Positions 43,731 to 53,451 are shown, counted from the stretch's first letter. The stretch: DNA of 64,000 bases from Streptomyces sp. NBC_00461 (GCF_036013935.1 NZ_CP107902.1:6481001-6545000), one strand, 5' to 3'. A program made the numbers and translations. The notes: generated by a model from the sequence alone, not told the origin.

Positions 43731-44843
43731 GTGAGTTCCCCAGATCCGCAGGTTCGCGCAGCGCGAAACGAGTCAACCAATTCCGCCACCCGCGGACCCG
43801 TCGTCGCGGTCACCGGCGCCGCGTCCGGCATCGGCGCCCTGCTCACCGAGCGGCTCGCCGCCTCGGACGAGATCAAGCAGGTCGTCGCCATCGACGAACG
43901 GCGCGGCGAGTGCGCGGCGGCACAGTGGCACATCCTGGACGTACGGGATCCGGCCATCGCGGACAAACTGCGGGGCGCGGACGTCGTCGTGCACCTGGCG
44001 CTCGATCTCGACCTGGAGACCGACGCCGCCGCCCGAACGGCCTACAACGTACGGGGGACGCAGACCGTACTGACGGCCGCCGCCGCGGCCGGGATCCACC
44101 GGGTCGTGCTGTGCACGTCCGCGATGGTGTACGGGGCGCTGCCCGACAACGAACTGCCGCTGTCCGAGGACGCCGAGCTGCGGGCCACGGCCGAGGCCAC
44201 CGGGGTCGGGGACCTGCTGGAGATCGAGCGGCTCGCCCGGCGCGCCCCGCGGGCCCATCCTGGACTCAACGTCACCGTCGTACGGCCCGCCGTGCTGATC
44301 GGAGGCACGGACACCGCGCTGACCAGGTACTTCGAGTCGCCCCGGCTGCTCGTCGTCGCCGGGTCACGGCCCGCCTGGCAGTTCTGCCATGTCGAGGATC
44401 TGTGCAGCGCACTGGAGTACGCCGTCCTGGAGAAGGTCGACGGGGAACTCGCGGTGGGCTGCGACGGATGGCTGGAGCAGGAGGAGGTCGAGGAGCTCAG
44501 CGGGATCCGGCGGATGGAACTGCCGTCTGCGGTGGCCCTCGGAGCGGCGGCCCGGCTGCACCGGATCGGGCTGACACCGTCCCCGGCCGGAGACCTGGCG
44601 TACACGATGTACCCGTGGGTGGTGAGCGGAAGCCGGCTGCACGACGCCGGGTGGCGGCCGCAGTGGACCAACGAGGAAGTGCTCGCGGAGCTTCTGGAGG
44701 AGGTCTCCGGGAGGCACACGGTCGCCGGACGGCGACTGGGCCGCAAGGACGCGACGGCCGCCGGGGCCGCGGGCGCGACGGTGGCCCTGCTCGGTGCCGC
44801 TGCCGTGGTGCGGCGGGCACGCAAGGCCCGGCGCCGGATCTGA
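43731..44843 (+). CDS. NAD-dependent epimerase/dehydratase family protein (SDR)
   Basis: The start is GTG 43731 after GGAGACG; 370 residues. The NAD-binding TGAASGIGALL, the DVRDP region, and the CTSAMVYGALPDNE segment correspond to the extended-SDR active-site strand. The expected YxxxK is not in the canonical place, so catalysis is uncertain. A C-terminal extension ends in a hydrophobic stretch (AAGAAGATVALLGAAAVV) and a basic tail, suggesting membrane association. Substrate unknown. Confidence 0.85.
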   Translation: MSSPDPQVRAARNESTNSATRGPVVAVTGAASGIGALLTERLAASDEIKQVVAIDERRGECAAAQWHILDVRDPAIADKLRGADVVVHLALDLDLETDAAARTAYNVRGTQTVLTAAAAAGIHRVVLCTSAMVYGALPDNELPLSEDAELRATAEATGVGDLLEIERLARRAPRAHPGLNVTVVRPAVLIGGTDTALTRYFESPRLLVVAGSRPAWQFCHVEDLCSALEYAVLEKVDGELAVGCDGWLEQEEVEELSGIRRMELPSAVALGAAARLHRIGLTPSPAGDLAYTMYPWVVSGSRLHDAGWRPQWTNEEVLAELLEEVSGRHTVAGRRLGRKDATAAGAAGATVALLGAAAVVRRARKARRRI

Positions 44844-44986
44844 CGCCGGGCCCCGCACGGGGCCCGCGGGCGCGCCCGGCAGCGGCGGCTCGCGGCGAGC
44901 CCTGTAGGAGACTCCAAGAGCCCACGCGCGCGTGCCGGGCGAAACGTCTATTCCGTGCTGTCAGTGGCGTGCGGCACGATGGAGGC

Positions 44987-45445
44987 ATGGCACCCACCAA
45001 CGACCACCCCGGCGAGCAGGCCGCGCAGGACCCCGTCAAGCTGATCGCCATCCGGGAGACCGCGCTCTCCCTGGACGAGGTCTTCAGGGCCGTGGGCGAC
45101 GACGCAGCCGGAGGGACCGCCCTCTTCGTGGGGACCGTGCGCAACCACGACTCAGGCGCCGACGTCGATCAGCTCGGCTATTCGTGCCACCCCAGTGCCG
45201 AGGCCGAGATGCGGCGGATCGCCGAGAAGGTCGTCGCCGACCATCCGGTGCGGGCCCTGGCCGCAGTACACCGCGTCGGTGACCTCCAGGTCGGTGACCT
45301 CGCCGTCGTCGTCGCCGTGTCGTGTCCGCACCGCGGCGAGGCCTTCGAGGCCTGCCGGAAGCTGATCGACGACCTCAAGCACGAAGTGCCGATCTGGAAG
45401 CACCAGACGTTCTCGGACGGCACGGACGAATGGGTCGGCGCGTAG
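44987..45445 (+). CDS. moaE: Molybdopterin synthase catalytic subunit MoaE
   Basis: The 152-residue protein matches MoaE: ALFVGTVRNHDSG, LGYSCHPSAEAEMRRIAEKV, VHRVGDLQVGDLAVVVAVSCPHRGEAFEACRKLIDDLKHEVPIWKHQTF. PIWKH holds the catalytic lysine. It inserts sulfur carried by MoaD thiocarboxylate into precursor Z. No moaD is adjacent; the sulfur-donating MoeZ is encoded 32 kb upstream in this window. The ATG has GGAGG only 1 nt upstream, too close for a normal Shine-Dalgarno. Confidence 0.95.
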   Translation: MAPTNDHPGEQAAQDPVKLIAIRETALSLDEVFRAVGDDAAGGTALFVGTVRNHDSGADVDQLGYSCHPSAEAEMRRIAEKVVADHPVRALAAVHRVGDLQVGDLAVVVAVSCPHRGEAFEACRKLIDDLKHEVPIWKHQTFSDGTDEWVGA

Positions 45446-45584
45446 CGCCCTCGGTGAGGGGCTGAACCCTTGTGCCGTACTGGAGTTGCGTAACCGCACC
45501 CCTGCCGTGAGCGTTGTCAGTGCGGATGGTTAATCTGCTGATCAGTCAGTTGTTGCGGTTGCTCACCGGGGTCGGGAGGTCGGC

Positions 45585-45749
45585 ATGGGGGCGCTCCTGT
45601 GGTTGTTGATTCCGCTCGTCGCGGCGATAGGCGCCGGACTGTGGGGCAGTTGGGCCAACCGGACCCGCAAGATGCGCGGCGACGGACCCGAGCTCACCGG
45701 GTACGCCCGGTTCCGTGAGGCCATGGAGAGGTCCGACTCCCGTACATGA
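45585..45749 (+). CDS. Small membrane protein (54 aa)
   Basis: An ATG at 45585 with GGGAGG 6 nt upstream opens a 54-codon ORF. The product has one N-terminal membrane helix (LLWLLIPLVAAIGAGLWGSW) followed by a basic, then amphipathic, cytoplasmic tail (LTGYARFREAMERS). Codon use is GC3-typical of the surrounding genes. It precedes the PDZ-Lon protease gene by 56 bp. Similar short proteins occur in other Streptomyces, as I recall; function unknown. Confidence 0.75.
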   Translation: MGALLWLLIPLVAAIGAGLWGSWANRTRKMRGDGPELTGYARFREAMERSDSRT

Positions 45750-45805
45750 CAAGACAGAGGCGGGGCTGACGGTGCGCTGACAGGACCGTCCCGTACTGTC
45801 TTGGC

Positions 45806-46900
45806 ATGCCACGCCGCACCGCGACGATGCTCGCCTCCACCCTGATGCTGATCGCGCTCCTGTGCGCGGGAGTGTTCATCCCCGTGCCGTACTCGGAGAT
45901 GTCCCCGGGACCGACGGTGAACACGCTCGGGGACCATGACGGCGAGCCGGTGCTGCAGATCTCCGGACGCAAGACCTACGCGACCAGCGGCCACCTGAAC
46001 ATGACGACCGTGCGGGTCACCAGCGCCGACTACCGGATGAACCTCGTCGAGGCCGTCTACGGCTGGCTCGCCCACGACGGCAAGGTCGTCCCGCACAACA
46101 CGCTCTACCCGGACGGCAAGACCGAGGAGCAGTCGACCCAGGAGAACGCCGAGGAGTTCAGCGAGTCCCAGGAGAGCGCCAAGGTCGCCGCCCTGAAGGA
46201 ACTCGACATCCCGGTGAAGAGCTTCGTGATCGTCTCGACGGTGGTCAAGGGCTCCCCGGCCCAGGGCAGACTGCACGCCGGTGACGTGATCAAGGCCGTC
46301 GACGGCACGGCCGTGAAGCAGCCGACCGACGTCGCCAAGCTCGTGACCAAGCACAAGTCCGGCCAGAACGTCGTCTTCACGATCGTGCCCGCCAAGGACC
46401 AGGCCGCCGCCGAGAAGAAGAACACGACGGCGACCAGGACCCGGAACATCACGATCAAGACCGCCACCTCCGACGACCGCGGCGAGAAGCGCGCCATCGT
46501 CGGCATCTCCGCCGGGACGGACCACACGTTCCCGTTCGCCATCGACATCAAGCTCGCCGACGTCGGCGGACCGAGCGCCGGTCTGATGTTCTCGCTCGGC
46601 CTCTACGACAAGCTCACACCGGGCAGCCTGACCGGCGGCAAGTTCGTGGCCGGCACCGGGACGATCGACGACGACGGCAAGGTCGGCCCGATCGGCGGCA
46701 TCGAGATGAAGACGGTGGGTGCGCGCAGCAAGGGCGCCCAGTACTTCCTGACGCCGGCCGACAACTGCGCGGCTGCCGCCAAGGACACCCCCGACGGGCT
46801 CACCCTGGTCAAGGTGAACACCATCGGCGACGCCCTCGGCGCGCTCAACGACATCCGCACCAACAAGACGTCCGACCTGCCGAAGTGCACGACGAAGTAG
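45806..46900 (+). CDS. PDZ and Lon-like serine protease (YlbL type)
   Basis: The 364-residue protein has a single N-terminal membrane helix (TMLASTLMLIALLCAGVFIPVPY), then the conserved SPGPTVNTLG. A PDZ domain spans about 140-220 (VVKGSPAQGRLHAGDVIKAVDG). A Lon-type S16 protease domain has catalytic Ser in GGPSAGLMFSLG and Lys in IGGIEMKTVGA. The active domain lies outside the membrane. The ATG lies 7 nt after TACTGT (45794-45799), suggesting a leaderless transcript. YlbL-type proteases act in envelope quality control and, in Bacillus, cleave a division inhibitor. Confidence 0.93.
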   Translation: MPRRTATMLASTLMLIALLCAGVFIPVPYSEMSPGPTVNTLGDHDGEPVLQISGRKTYATSGHLNMTTVRVTSADYRMNLVEAVYGWLAHDGKVVPHNTLYPDGKTEEQSTQENAEEFSESQESAKVAALKELDIPVKSFVIVSTVVKGSPAQGRLHAGDVIKAVDGTAVKQPTDVAKLVTKHKSGQNVVFTIVPAKDQAAAEKKNTTATRTRNITIKTATSDDRGEKRAIVGISAGTDHTFPFAIDIKLADVGGPSAGLMFSLGLYDKLTPGSLTGGKFVAGTGTIDDDGKVGPIGGIEMKTVGARSKGAQYFLTPADNCAAAAKDTPDGLTLVKVNTIGDALGALNDIRTNKTSDLPKCTTK

Positions 46901-46920
46901 CCCGCGCGGCCCGCGCGGGC
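46900..46920. terminator. Terminator between PDZ-Lon and PPA1309-family genes
   Basis: An 8-bp G/C stem GCCCGCGC/GCGCGGGC (46900-46907/46913-46920) with a 5-nt loop fills the 28-bp gap between convergent genes. Confidence 0.7.
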
Positions 46921-46928
46921 CCGCCCGC

Positions 46929-47471
46929 CTACTCCTCGAACGTCGCCGACAGCGCCTCCGCCAGGCCCGGCACCAGGCCGGCGCCCGTGAGGACCTCCGT
47001 CGGGGTGTCCTTGTCCCGCAGCCGCAGAGCCGAGTCGCGGGCGCCGTCGCGCAGGACCGCGACTGTCATACGGACCTCCTGACGGCCCGGGTGGTCCGCC
47101 ACCCACTTCGACAGCGCGGCCTCGTCCAAACCCTCCGGGACCTGGGCCTCGGCGGACGGCGGCAGCACCAGCCGCTCCACCGTCAGCGCGCAGCCGGCCA
47201 CCGCGTCGGGCCAGGCGATCGTGGCGAGGAACTCGTCCAGCGGCTTGCCGGCCGGGATCTCGTCCTGCTCGATCGGGGTGAGACCACTGGTCTCGGGCTC
47301 GTTCTCCAGGCCGAGCTGGGCCGCGAGGGCGGGTTCCTGGGACCGCAGGCGAGCGGTGTCTACGAGGGCGAAGAGGCGGGCGGGCTGGTCCCAGCCGAGG
47401 CCGGAGGCGTACTCGTCGATCTCGAGTACGGCCCGGGTGAGCGGGCTCGCTGCCATGGGAGTGTTGGACAT
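46929..47471 (-). CDS. PPA1309 family protein
   Basis: The start is the ATG at 47471, giving 180 residues; no Shine-Dalgarno is evident. Features are LTRAVLEIDEYASGLGWDQPARLFALVDTA at the N-terminus, LDEFLATIAWPDAVAGCALTVERLVLP in the middle and RQEVRMTVAVLRDGARDSALRLRDKD. These match a conserved actinobacterial soluble protein family of unknown function that sits next to the UPF0182 gene in many actinobacteria. It is divergent from that gene here. Confidence 0.88.
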   Translation of the reverse strand: MSNTPMAASPLTRAVLEIDEYASGLGWDQPARLFALVDTARLRSQEPALAAQLGLENEPETSGLTPIEQDEIPAGKPLDEFLATIAWPDAVAGCALTVERLVLPPSAEAQVPEGLDEAALSKWVADHPGRQEVRMTVAVLRDGARDSALRLRDKDTPTEVLTGAGLVPGLAEALSATFEE

Positions 47472-47634
47472 GGTCACAATCCTGCCTCGTTCATAGCCGG
47501 AATCGGGAACCGAGTAAACGGTGAGTAAGTTGCATAGGTGTGGGCCCACGATCACGGGGGGCCACGGAAGGTCCACGAACACGCGGGCCTGACGAACCGA
47601 CAGCGACTTCGAGGTGCGCACCTTGGCTTTCCAG

Positions 47635-50610
47635 ATGCCGGACCGCGGCGGAGGCCCGACGGGGCCACGGATCAGAGTGGGCCGCCCGTCCCGGCGAGTC
47701 CGGACCCTGCTCATGACGCTGGGCGTCCTTGCCGTACTCGGCATGGCGTTCACCATGTTCGCGGGCTTCTGGACGGACTGGCTCTGGTACCGCTCCGTGA
47801 AGTACTCGTCCGTCTTCACCACCACGCTGTGGACGAAGATCGGACTGTTCTTCGTCTTCGGCCTGCTGATGGCCCTCGCGGTCGGCTTCAACATCTGGCT
47901 GGCGCACCGGCTGCGACCGCCGCTGAGCGCCATGTCGATGGAGCAGCAGAGCCTCGACCGCTACCGGATGGGCATCGCTCCCTACAAGGCCTGGCTGCTG
48001 CTCGCCATCACCGCCCTGGTCGGTCTGATCGCCGGCGCCTCGGCGTCCAGCCAGTGGCGCACCTGGCTGATGTGGGTCAACGGCGTGCCCTTCCACCAGA
48101 AGGACCCCCAGTTCCACCTCGACGTCTCCTTCTACGCCTTCGACCTGCCCTGGTACCGCTTCCTGCTCGGCTTCGGCTTCGCCGCCGCGATCCTGTCCCT
48201 GATCGCCGCCGCGCTCACGCACTACCTGTACGGCGGCCTCAGGATCACCTCCCCGGGCGCGCGTGCCACGGCCGCCGCGACGGGACATCTGTCGGTACTG
48301 CTCGGCGTATTCGTCGCCCTGAAGGCCATCGCGTACTGGCTCGACCGGTACGGCCTCGCGGTGAAGTCCAGCGACTTCAAGGCGACGGACGACTGGACCG
48401 GCCTCAGGTACGTCGACGCGAACGCCTACCTGCCGGCGAAGACGATCCTGTTCTGCATCGCCGTCATCTGCGCGCTGCTGTTCTTCGCCACCCTGTGGCG
48501 GCGCACCTGGCAGCTGCCCGTGATCGGCTTCGGCCTGATGGTGCTCTCGGCGATCCTGATCGGCGGGCTCTACCCGGCGATCGTCCAGAAGTTCCAGGTC
48601 CAGCCCAACGAGCAGGCCAAGGAAGCGCCGTACGTCCAGAAGAACCTCAAGGCGACGCGCGAGGCCTACGGCATCGACGACACCAAGGTCAGCGACTACT
48701 CGGGGACGGGCACCAGCAAGGACAAGAACAAGCTGCGCGACGACGTCGGTTCCACGGCGAGCATCCGCATCCTCGACCCGAACATCGTCTCGCCCACGTT
48801 CCAGCAGCTCCAGCAGATCAGGAACTACTACGCGTTCCCGACCAACCTGGACGTTGACCGATACAGCAAGGACGGCAAGAACGCCGGGGATCAAGACACG
48901 GTCATCGGTCTGCGCGAGCTGAATCTGAACGGCATTCCGAAGAACAACTGGATCAACGACCACTTCCGTTACACCCACGGCTACGGCGTGGTCGCCGCCA
49001 AGGGCACCGCGGCCGACCCCAACGGTCAGCCCGTCTTCACCGAGTCCGACCTGCCCTCCAAGGGAAACCTCGGAACGTACGAACAGCAGGTCTACTACGG
49101 CGAGAAGACCACCACCTACTCGATCGTCGGCGGTCCCCAGAAGGAGATCGACTACTCCGACGACAGCGGTGAGAAGACCACCAGCTACCAGGGCAAGAGC
49201 GGCGTCAACCTCGCCAACCCGATCAACCGGGCCGCGTACGCGGTGGCGTTCAACGAGCCGCAGATCCTCTACTCCGGTGCCATCGGCGAGGGTTCGCGCA
49301 TCCTGTACAACCGCACTCCCAAGGAGCGCGTCGAAGCGGTGGCGCCCTGGCTGACCATCGACGGCGACGCGTACCCGGCGGTGGTCAACCACCGCATCCA
49401 GTGGATCGTGGACGCGTACACGACGACCAATGGCTATCCGTACGCCTCCCGTACGACCCTGGGGGACACGACGGCCGACTCGCTCACCGCGACCAACAAC
49501 TCGCGTGCGGTGGTGGCCCAGCAGAACCAGGTCAACTACATCCGCAACTCGGTGAAGGCGACCGTCGACGCGTACACCGGTGAGGTCAAGCTCTACCAGT
49601 GGGACACCAAGGACCCGGTCCTGAAGACGTGGATGAAGGCATTCCCGGGCACCGTGGAGCCCAGGACCGCCATCTCGAAGTCGCTGATGGACCACCTGCG
49701 CTACCCGCAGGACCTGTTCAAGGTCCAGCGCGAGCTGCTGACCCGCTACCACGTCACCAACCCGACGACCTTCCTCAGCGGCAGCGAGGTGTGGCAGGTC
49801 CCCGACGACCCGACCAACAAGTCGGGCAACGCGGTGCCTCCGTACTACCTGAGCATGAAGATGCCCGACCAGTCGGCGCAGGCGTTCTCACTGACGACGA
49901 CGTTCACGCCCAACGGCCGGGACAACCTCAGTGCGTTCATGACGGTCGACGCCGAGGCGGGCACCGGCGACTACGGCAAGATCAGAATCCTGAAACTGCC
50001 GACCAGTACGACCGTCGACGGACCCAAACAGGTGCAGAGCCAGTTCAACTCCGAACAGGACATCGCCGAGTCGATCAAGCTGCTGAAGGGCGGCGACTCC
50101 GACATCGAGTACGGCAACCTGCTGACCGTGCCACTCGACGGAGGACTGCTGTACGTGGAGCCGGTCTACGTACGCGGTGGTGGACTCAAGTACCCGCTGC
50201 TGCGGAAGGTGTTGGTCAGCTACGGCGACAAGACCGCCTTCGAGAACACCCTCGACGAGGCCCTCAACAAGGTCTTCGGAGCGGAGAGTTCGACCACGCC
50301 ACCGCCGGACCAGGGGACGACCGAGCCACCGACGTCCAGCAACCCGACGGTCCAAGCGGCACTGAACGACGCCCAGAAGGCCTTCGACGCCGGTCAGGAA
50401 GCCCTCAAGAAGAACGACTGGCAGGCGTACGGCGAGGCGCAGAAGGACCTCGAGGACGCGCTCAAGCGGGCCGAGGACGCGCAGGCCAAGGCTGACAAGA
50501 CCGGCGGAACCGGCGGAACCGGCGGAAACGGGAGCAGCAGTCCGAGCCCGAGCGGCAGCCCCCGCCCGAGCGGCAGTCCGAGCCCGAGCAGCTCCTCCGG
50601 CAGCGGCTGA
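47635..50610 (+). CDS. UPF0182 family large membrane protein
   Basis: The start is the ATG at 47635 (991 residues), since TTGGCT at 47623-47628 is placed for a leaderless mRNA; GTG 47614 is in frame upstream. Seven or so membrane helices fill the first ~310 residues ([38 protein letters not shown]). A large extracytoplasmic domain follows ([47 protein letters not shown]). The last ~100 residues are a helical segment and a Gly/Ser/Pro-rich tail. UPF0182 proteins are widespread in actinobacteria and cyanobacteria and uncharacterised. Confidence 0.94.
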   Translation: MPDRGGGPTGPRIRVGRPSRRVRTLLMTLGVLAVLGMAFTMFAGFWTDWLWYRSVKYSSVFTTTLWTKIGLFFVFGLLMALAVGFNIWLAHRLRPPLSAMSMEQQSLDRYRMGIAPYKAWLLLAITALVGLIAGASASSQWRTWLMWVNGVPFHQKDPQFHLDVSFYAFDLPWYRFLLGFGFAAAILSLIAAALTHYLYGGLRITSPGARATAAATGHLSVLLGVFVALKAIAYWLDRYGLAVKSSDFKATDDWTGLRYVDANAYLPAKTILFCIAVICALLFFATLWRRTWQLPVIGFGLMVLSAILIGGLYPAIVQKFQVQPNEQAKEAPYVQKNLKATREAYGIDDTKVSDYSGTGTSKDKNKLRDDVGSTASIRILDPNIVSPTFQQLQQIRNYYAFPTNLDVDRYSKDGKNAGDQDTVIGLRELNLNGIPKNNWINDHFRYTHGYGVVAAKGTAADPNGQPVFTESDLPSKGNLGTYEQQVYYGEKTTTYSIVGGPQKEIDYSDDSGEKTTSYQGKSGVNLANPINRAAYAVAFNEPQILYSGAIGEGSRILYNRTPKERVEAVAPWLTIDGDAYPAVVNHRIQWIVDAYTTTNGYPYASRTTLGDTTADSLTATNNSRAVVAQQNQVNYIRNSVKATVDAYTGEVKLYQWDTKDPVLKTWMKAFPGTVEPRTAISKSLMDHLRYPQDLFKVQRELLTRYHVTNPTTFLSGSEVWQVPDDPTNKSGNAVPPYYLSMKMPDQSAQAFSLTTTFTPNGRDNLSAFMTVDAEAGTGDYGKIRILKLPTSTTVDGPKQVQSQFNSEQDIAESIKLLKGGDSDIEYGNLLTVPLDGGLLYVEPVYVRGGGLKYPLLRKVLVSYGDKTAFENTLDEALNKVFGAESSTTPPPDQGTTEPPTSSNPTVQAALNDAQKAFDAGQEALKKNDWQAYGEAQKDLEDALKRAEDAQAKADKTGGTGGTGGNGSSSPSPSGSPRPSGSPSPSSSSGSG

Positions 50611-50651
50611 TCAAGGACCCCCCGCGTCGTGGTACGGTTGGCACACAACGA

Positions 50652-50725
50652 CGCGGGGTGGAGCAGCTCGGTAGCTCGCTGGGCTCATAACCCAGAGGTC
50701 GCAGGTTCAAATCCTGTCCCCGCTA
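50652..50725 (+). tRNA. tRNA-fMet (initiator, anticodon CAT), copy 1
   Basis: A 74-nt cloverleaf has acceptor CGCGGGG/CCCCGCT with mismatch at 1-72 (C-T), D-stem GAGC/GCTC with A11-U24, anticodon loop CTCATAA on a stem with three consecutive G-C pairs, and T-loop TTCAAAT. Three G-C pairs and the 1-72 mismatch identify an initiator tRNA. CCA is not encoded. Candidate -10 TACGGT lies at 50633-50638. Confidence 0.97.
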
Positions 50726-50732
50726 CGGAAGT

Positions 50733-50766
50733 CGAAGGCCCGGATCCAACAGGATCCGGGCCTTCG
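50733..50766 (+). terminator. Terminator after initiator tRNA copy 1
   Basis: A perfect 15-bp stem (50733-50747/50752-50766) with loop AACA begins 8 nt after the tRNA. Confidence 0.9.
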
Positions 50767-50937
50767 TGATGTGCGAACGGATGTGCCGATCCGGGGATGG
50801 CCGCGCCGCCACGGGGAGTTGAGGGAACTGTGTTTGACTTGTCTCTCTGTGGGCATGTCGACAAAACGCTGAAGTGACCTCACTGGCTGCGGTATACCAG
50901 GTGTACCCAGGTTGCAGGTGGTGCGACGATGGACGTT

Positions 50938-52749
50938 ATGGGGGACAAGGCAACTCTGTTCGAGACAGGGCGATTTGTGCAGCCTTCCGAACCCGCCGAA
51001 GCGGGGGAGGTGGCTGAGGAGGCCGTCGAGGAAGTTCGTCAGCGGCTCGCGGCCGAGGCCGGCGATGTCGAGGCGATGAGCGTCCTCGGGGCCATGCTGC
51101 TGCGCCGCGGTGATCTCGACGGAGCCGAGCCCCATCTGCGTGCCGCAACCGCGGCGGGCGACCGCGCCGCCGCCAACAATCTCGGGGTTCTTCTTCATCA
51201 GCGCGGATACGCCGACGAGGCCGCCGGCTGGTGGCGGGTCGCCGCCGTCGCCGGATCCGCGGCGGCCGCGCACGCGCTGGGCCGGTACCACCGCGAGCGC
51301 GGGGACGAGCCCGCCGCCGAGTACTGGCTGCGGCAGTCCGCCGAACAGGGACACGCCCTGGGCGCCTACGCGCTCGCGGATCTGCTGGAGCACCGCGGGG
51401 ACGCCGGCGCCGGGGACTGGATGCGGGCCGCGGCGGAGCGCGGGCACCGGGAGGCGTCGTACCGACTGGCGCGCGCGCTTGACCGCAAGGCCGTGTGCGA
51501 GGGCGAGAGCGGGTCTGACAACGGTGTCGCACTGCTGGCCGAGGCCGAGCAGTTCTATCGGCAGGCCGCCGCGCGCGGGCACCGGCGCGCCGCGCTGCAC
51601 CTCGGGGCGATCCTGGAGAAGCGCGGTGAGCTCAAGGAGGCCGGGCGCTGGTATCTGACGTCCGCCAAGGACGGCGAGGCGCGGGCCGCCTGCGCGCTCG
51701 GCTTCCTGCTGCGGGACGCCGGGGACACCGAGAGCGCCGCCGTGTGGTGGCTCAGGGCCGCGCAGGACGGCGACGGCAACGCCGCCAACGCGCTGGGCGC
51801 GCTGCACGCCGAGCGCGGGCAGACCCAGACCGCCGAGCGCTGGTACCGGGCGGCCATGGACGCCGGGGACGACAACGGCGCGTACAACCTCGGGCTGCTC
51901 TGCGCCGAGCAGGGACGCACCGCACAGGCCGAGCAGTGGTACCGCCGCGCCGCCTACGCCGGCCACCGCGAAGCGGCGAACGCGCTGGCGATCCTGCTGC
52001 TGCAGGGCGGCGACACGGCGGGCGCCGAGCCGTGGTTCTCCAAGGCCGCCGAGGCCGGGAGCGTGGACGCCGCGTTCAACCTGGGCATCCTGCACGCCGG
52101 GCGCGGCACCGAGGAGGACGCGGGCATCGCGCTGCGGTGGTACGAGCGTGCCGCGGCCGCCGGGCACACCGAGGCGGCACTGCAGGTCGGCATGGCCCGG
52201 CTGCGGGACGGCGACGAGCAGGCCGCCGAGCGGCATCTGCGGTGCGCGGCGGGCGGCGGCAGCGCGGAGGCCGCGTACCGGCTGGCGACCGTGCTCGACG
52301 CCCGGCGGCCGCCCGCGCCCGCACACGAGCTGGGGGAGCCCGCGCATGAGAAGACCGAGTGCGAGGAGTGGTACGAGCGCGCGGCGTCCCAGGGGCACCG
52401 GCGGGCGCAGGTTCGGGTCGGCATGATGGCCGCGGCCCGCGGCGACGTGGTGGAGGCGGCCCGCTGGTATCGCGCGGCGGCCGAGGCCGGCTCCCGTAAC
52501 GGCGCCTTCAACCTGGGCCTGCTGCTGGCCCGGGAGGGCAGCGAGCCCGAGGCGGCGGTGTGGTGGACTCGCGCCGCCGACGCCGGGCACGGACGGGCCG
52601 CGCTCCGGCTGGCCCTGGTCTACGCGCGTCAGGGCGAGCTCGCCGAGGGGCAGCGCTGGGCGGACCGGGCGGTGAGGCTGGGGCCGGCGGCGGTGTCCGA
52701 GCGGGCGGCCCGGCTGCGGGACGCGCTGCGGGAGGAGTTGTCGGCGTGA
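50938..52749 (+). CDS. Sel1/TPR-like repeat protein
   Basis: The start chosen is the ATG at 50938 (603 residues); ATG 50929 is also in frame. After ~35 residues the whole protein is built of ~36-residue Sel1-like alpha-helical repeats (pattern LG.LL...GD...A..WYRRAA.AGH..AA). There are about 14-15 of them, for example GAYNLGLLCAEQGRTAQAEQWYRRAAYAGH. No signal peptide or membrane helix. Such solenoids scaffold protein complexes. It lies exactly between two identical initiator tRNA genes; function unknown. Confidence 0.9.
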   Translation: MGDKATLFETGRFVQPSEPAEAGEVAEEAVEEVRQRLAAEAGDVEAMSVLGAMLLRRGDLDGAEPHLRAATAAGDRAAANNLGVLLHQRGYADEAAGWWRVAAVAGSAAAAHALGRYHRERGDEPAAEYWLRQSAEQGHALGAYALADLLEHRGDAGAGDWMRAAAERGHREASYRLARALDRKAVCEGESGSDNGVALLAEAEQFYRQAAARGHRRAALHLGAILEKRGELKEAGRWYLTSAKDGEARAACALGFLLRDAGDTESAAVWWLRAAQDGDGNAANALGALHAERGQTQTAERWYRAAMDAGDDNGAYNLGLLCAEQGRTAQAEQWYRRAAYAGHREAANALAILLLQGGDTAGAEPWFSKAAEAGSVDAAFNLGILHAGRGTEEDAGIALRWYERAAAAGHTEAALQVGMARLRDGDEQAAERHLRCAAGGGSAEAAYRLATVLDARRPPAPAHELGEPAHEKTECEEWYERAASQGHRRAQVRVGMMAAARGDVVEAARWYRAAAEAGSRNGAFNLGLLLAREGSEPEAAVWWTRAADAGHGRAALRLALVYARQGELAEGQRWADRAVRLGPAAVSERAARLRDALREELSA

Positions 52750-52772
52750 CGCAGGGGGCTGCCGTAAGCGAT

Positions 52773-52802
52773 TTGCGTTTGTCGTCTCCGCTGACGTAAT
52801 GT
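52773..52802 (+). promoter_or_regulatory. Candidate promoter of initiator tRNA copy 2
   Basis: TTGCGT (52773-52778), an 18-bp spacer and TAATGT (52797-52802) lie 12 nt before the tRNA 5' end. The AT-rich -10 stands out in this DNA. Confidence 0.6.
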
Positions 52803-52814
52803 TCCATTCATCGC

Positions 52815-52888
52815 CGCGGGGTGGAGCAGCTCGGTAGCTCGCTGGGCTCATAACCCAGAGGTCGCAGGTTCAAATCCTGTCCCCGCTA
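52815..52888 (+). tRNA. tRNA-fMet (initiator, anticodon CAT), copy 2
   Basis: All 74 nt are identical to the copy at 50652-50725, including the C1-T72 mismatch and the GGG/CCC anticodon stem. Upstream and downstream flanks differ, so each copy has its own promoter and terminator. Confidence 0.97.
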
Positions 52889-52895
52889 CTGAAGG

Positions 52896-52933
52896 CCGAG
52901 GGCCGGAATCCAGAAATGGATTCCGGCCCTCGG
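52896..52933 (+). terminator. Terminator after initiator tRNA copy 2
   Basis: A perfect 17-bp stem (52896-52912/52917-52933) with a GAAA tetraloop is followed by TGTTTCC. Confidence 0.92.
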
Positions 52934-52987
52934 TGTTTCCGCGTGCGCAGGACGTGGCCGGCCGCCCAGGAAGTCTGTACGCAACAC

Positions 52988-53023
52988 AAAGCCCCGGCAT
53001 CCTCAAGGGAATGCCGGGGCTTT
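52988..53023 (-). terminator. Terminator of the Fur-family gene
   Basis: A 13-bp stem AAAGCCCCGGCAT/ATGCCGGGGCTTT (52988-53000/53011-53023) has a 10-nt loop. A-rich flanks give U-runs in both directions; on the minus strand it follows the Fur-family stop by 12 bp. Confidence 0.88.
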
Positions 53024-53034
53024 GATGCAGGCCG

Positions 53035-53451
53035 CTAGGCCGCCGCGCAGTTCGGGCAGATGCCGCGGTACGTCACCTCGACGTCCGAGACGGTGAAACC
53101 GAAGCGCTCCGTGTCGGGGAGGTCGGCCAGCGGGTTGCCGCTCGGATGGACGTCGCGGATCGCGCCGCACTGGGCGCAGACCAGGTGGTGGTGCGGCCGG
53201 TGTGCGTTCGGGTCATACCGCTTGGCGCGCTTGTCCGTGGAGACCTCGAGCACCTCGCCGAGGGAGACCAGCTCGCCCAAGGTGTTGTAGACGGTCGCCC
53301 GGGAGATCTCGGGCAGCTTGGCGACGGCCCGGGAGTGGACCTCGTCGGCCGTCAGGTGGACGTGCTCGCCGTCGAGAACCTCGGCCACGACGCGCCGCTG
53401 CGCGGTCATCCGCCATCCGCGTCCGCGCAGCCGTTGAAGAAGGTCGCTCAT
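53035..53451 (-). CDS. Fur-family transcriptional regulator (PerR/CatR-like)
   Basis: The 138-residue protein has a winged helix (RGWRMTAQRRVVAEVL, EISRATVYNTLGELVSLGEV), a metal-binding hinge (His-rich HRPHHHLVCAQCG) and two CxxC zinc pairs (C92/C95, C132/C135). These place it with PerR-type peroxide sensors. From memory, the S. coelicolor gene at this position is catR, repressor of catalase catA. The ATG lies 7 nt after TAGGCT on the minus strand, suggesting a leaderless mRNA. A Fur-box-like palindrome lies ~65 bp upstream, suggesting autoregulation. Confidence 0.9.
   Translation of the reverse strand: MSDLLQRLRGRGWRMTAQRRVVAEVLDGEHVHLTADEVHSRAVAKLPEISRATVYNTLGELVSLGEVLEVSTDKRAKRYDPNAHRPHHHLVCAQCGAIRDVHPSGNPLADLPDTERFGFTVSDVEVTYRGICPNCAAA

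Noticed and set aside
50652..52888. tRNA-flanked segment considered as an integrated element with att sites
   Set aside because: Both tRNA genes are complete with separate promoters and terminators. The interval has no integrase and holds one gene with host-like composition.
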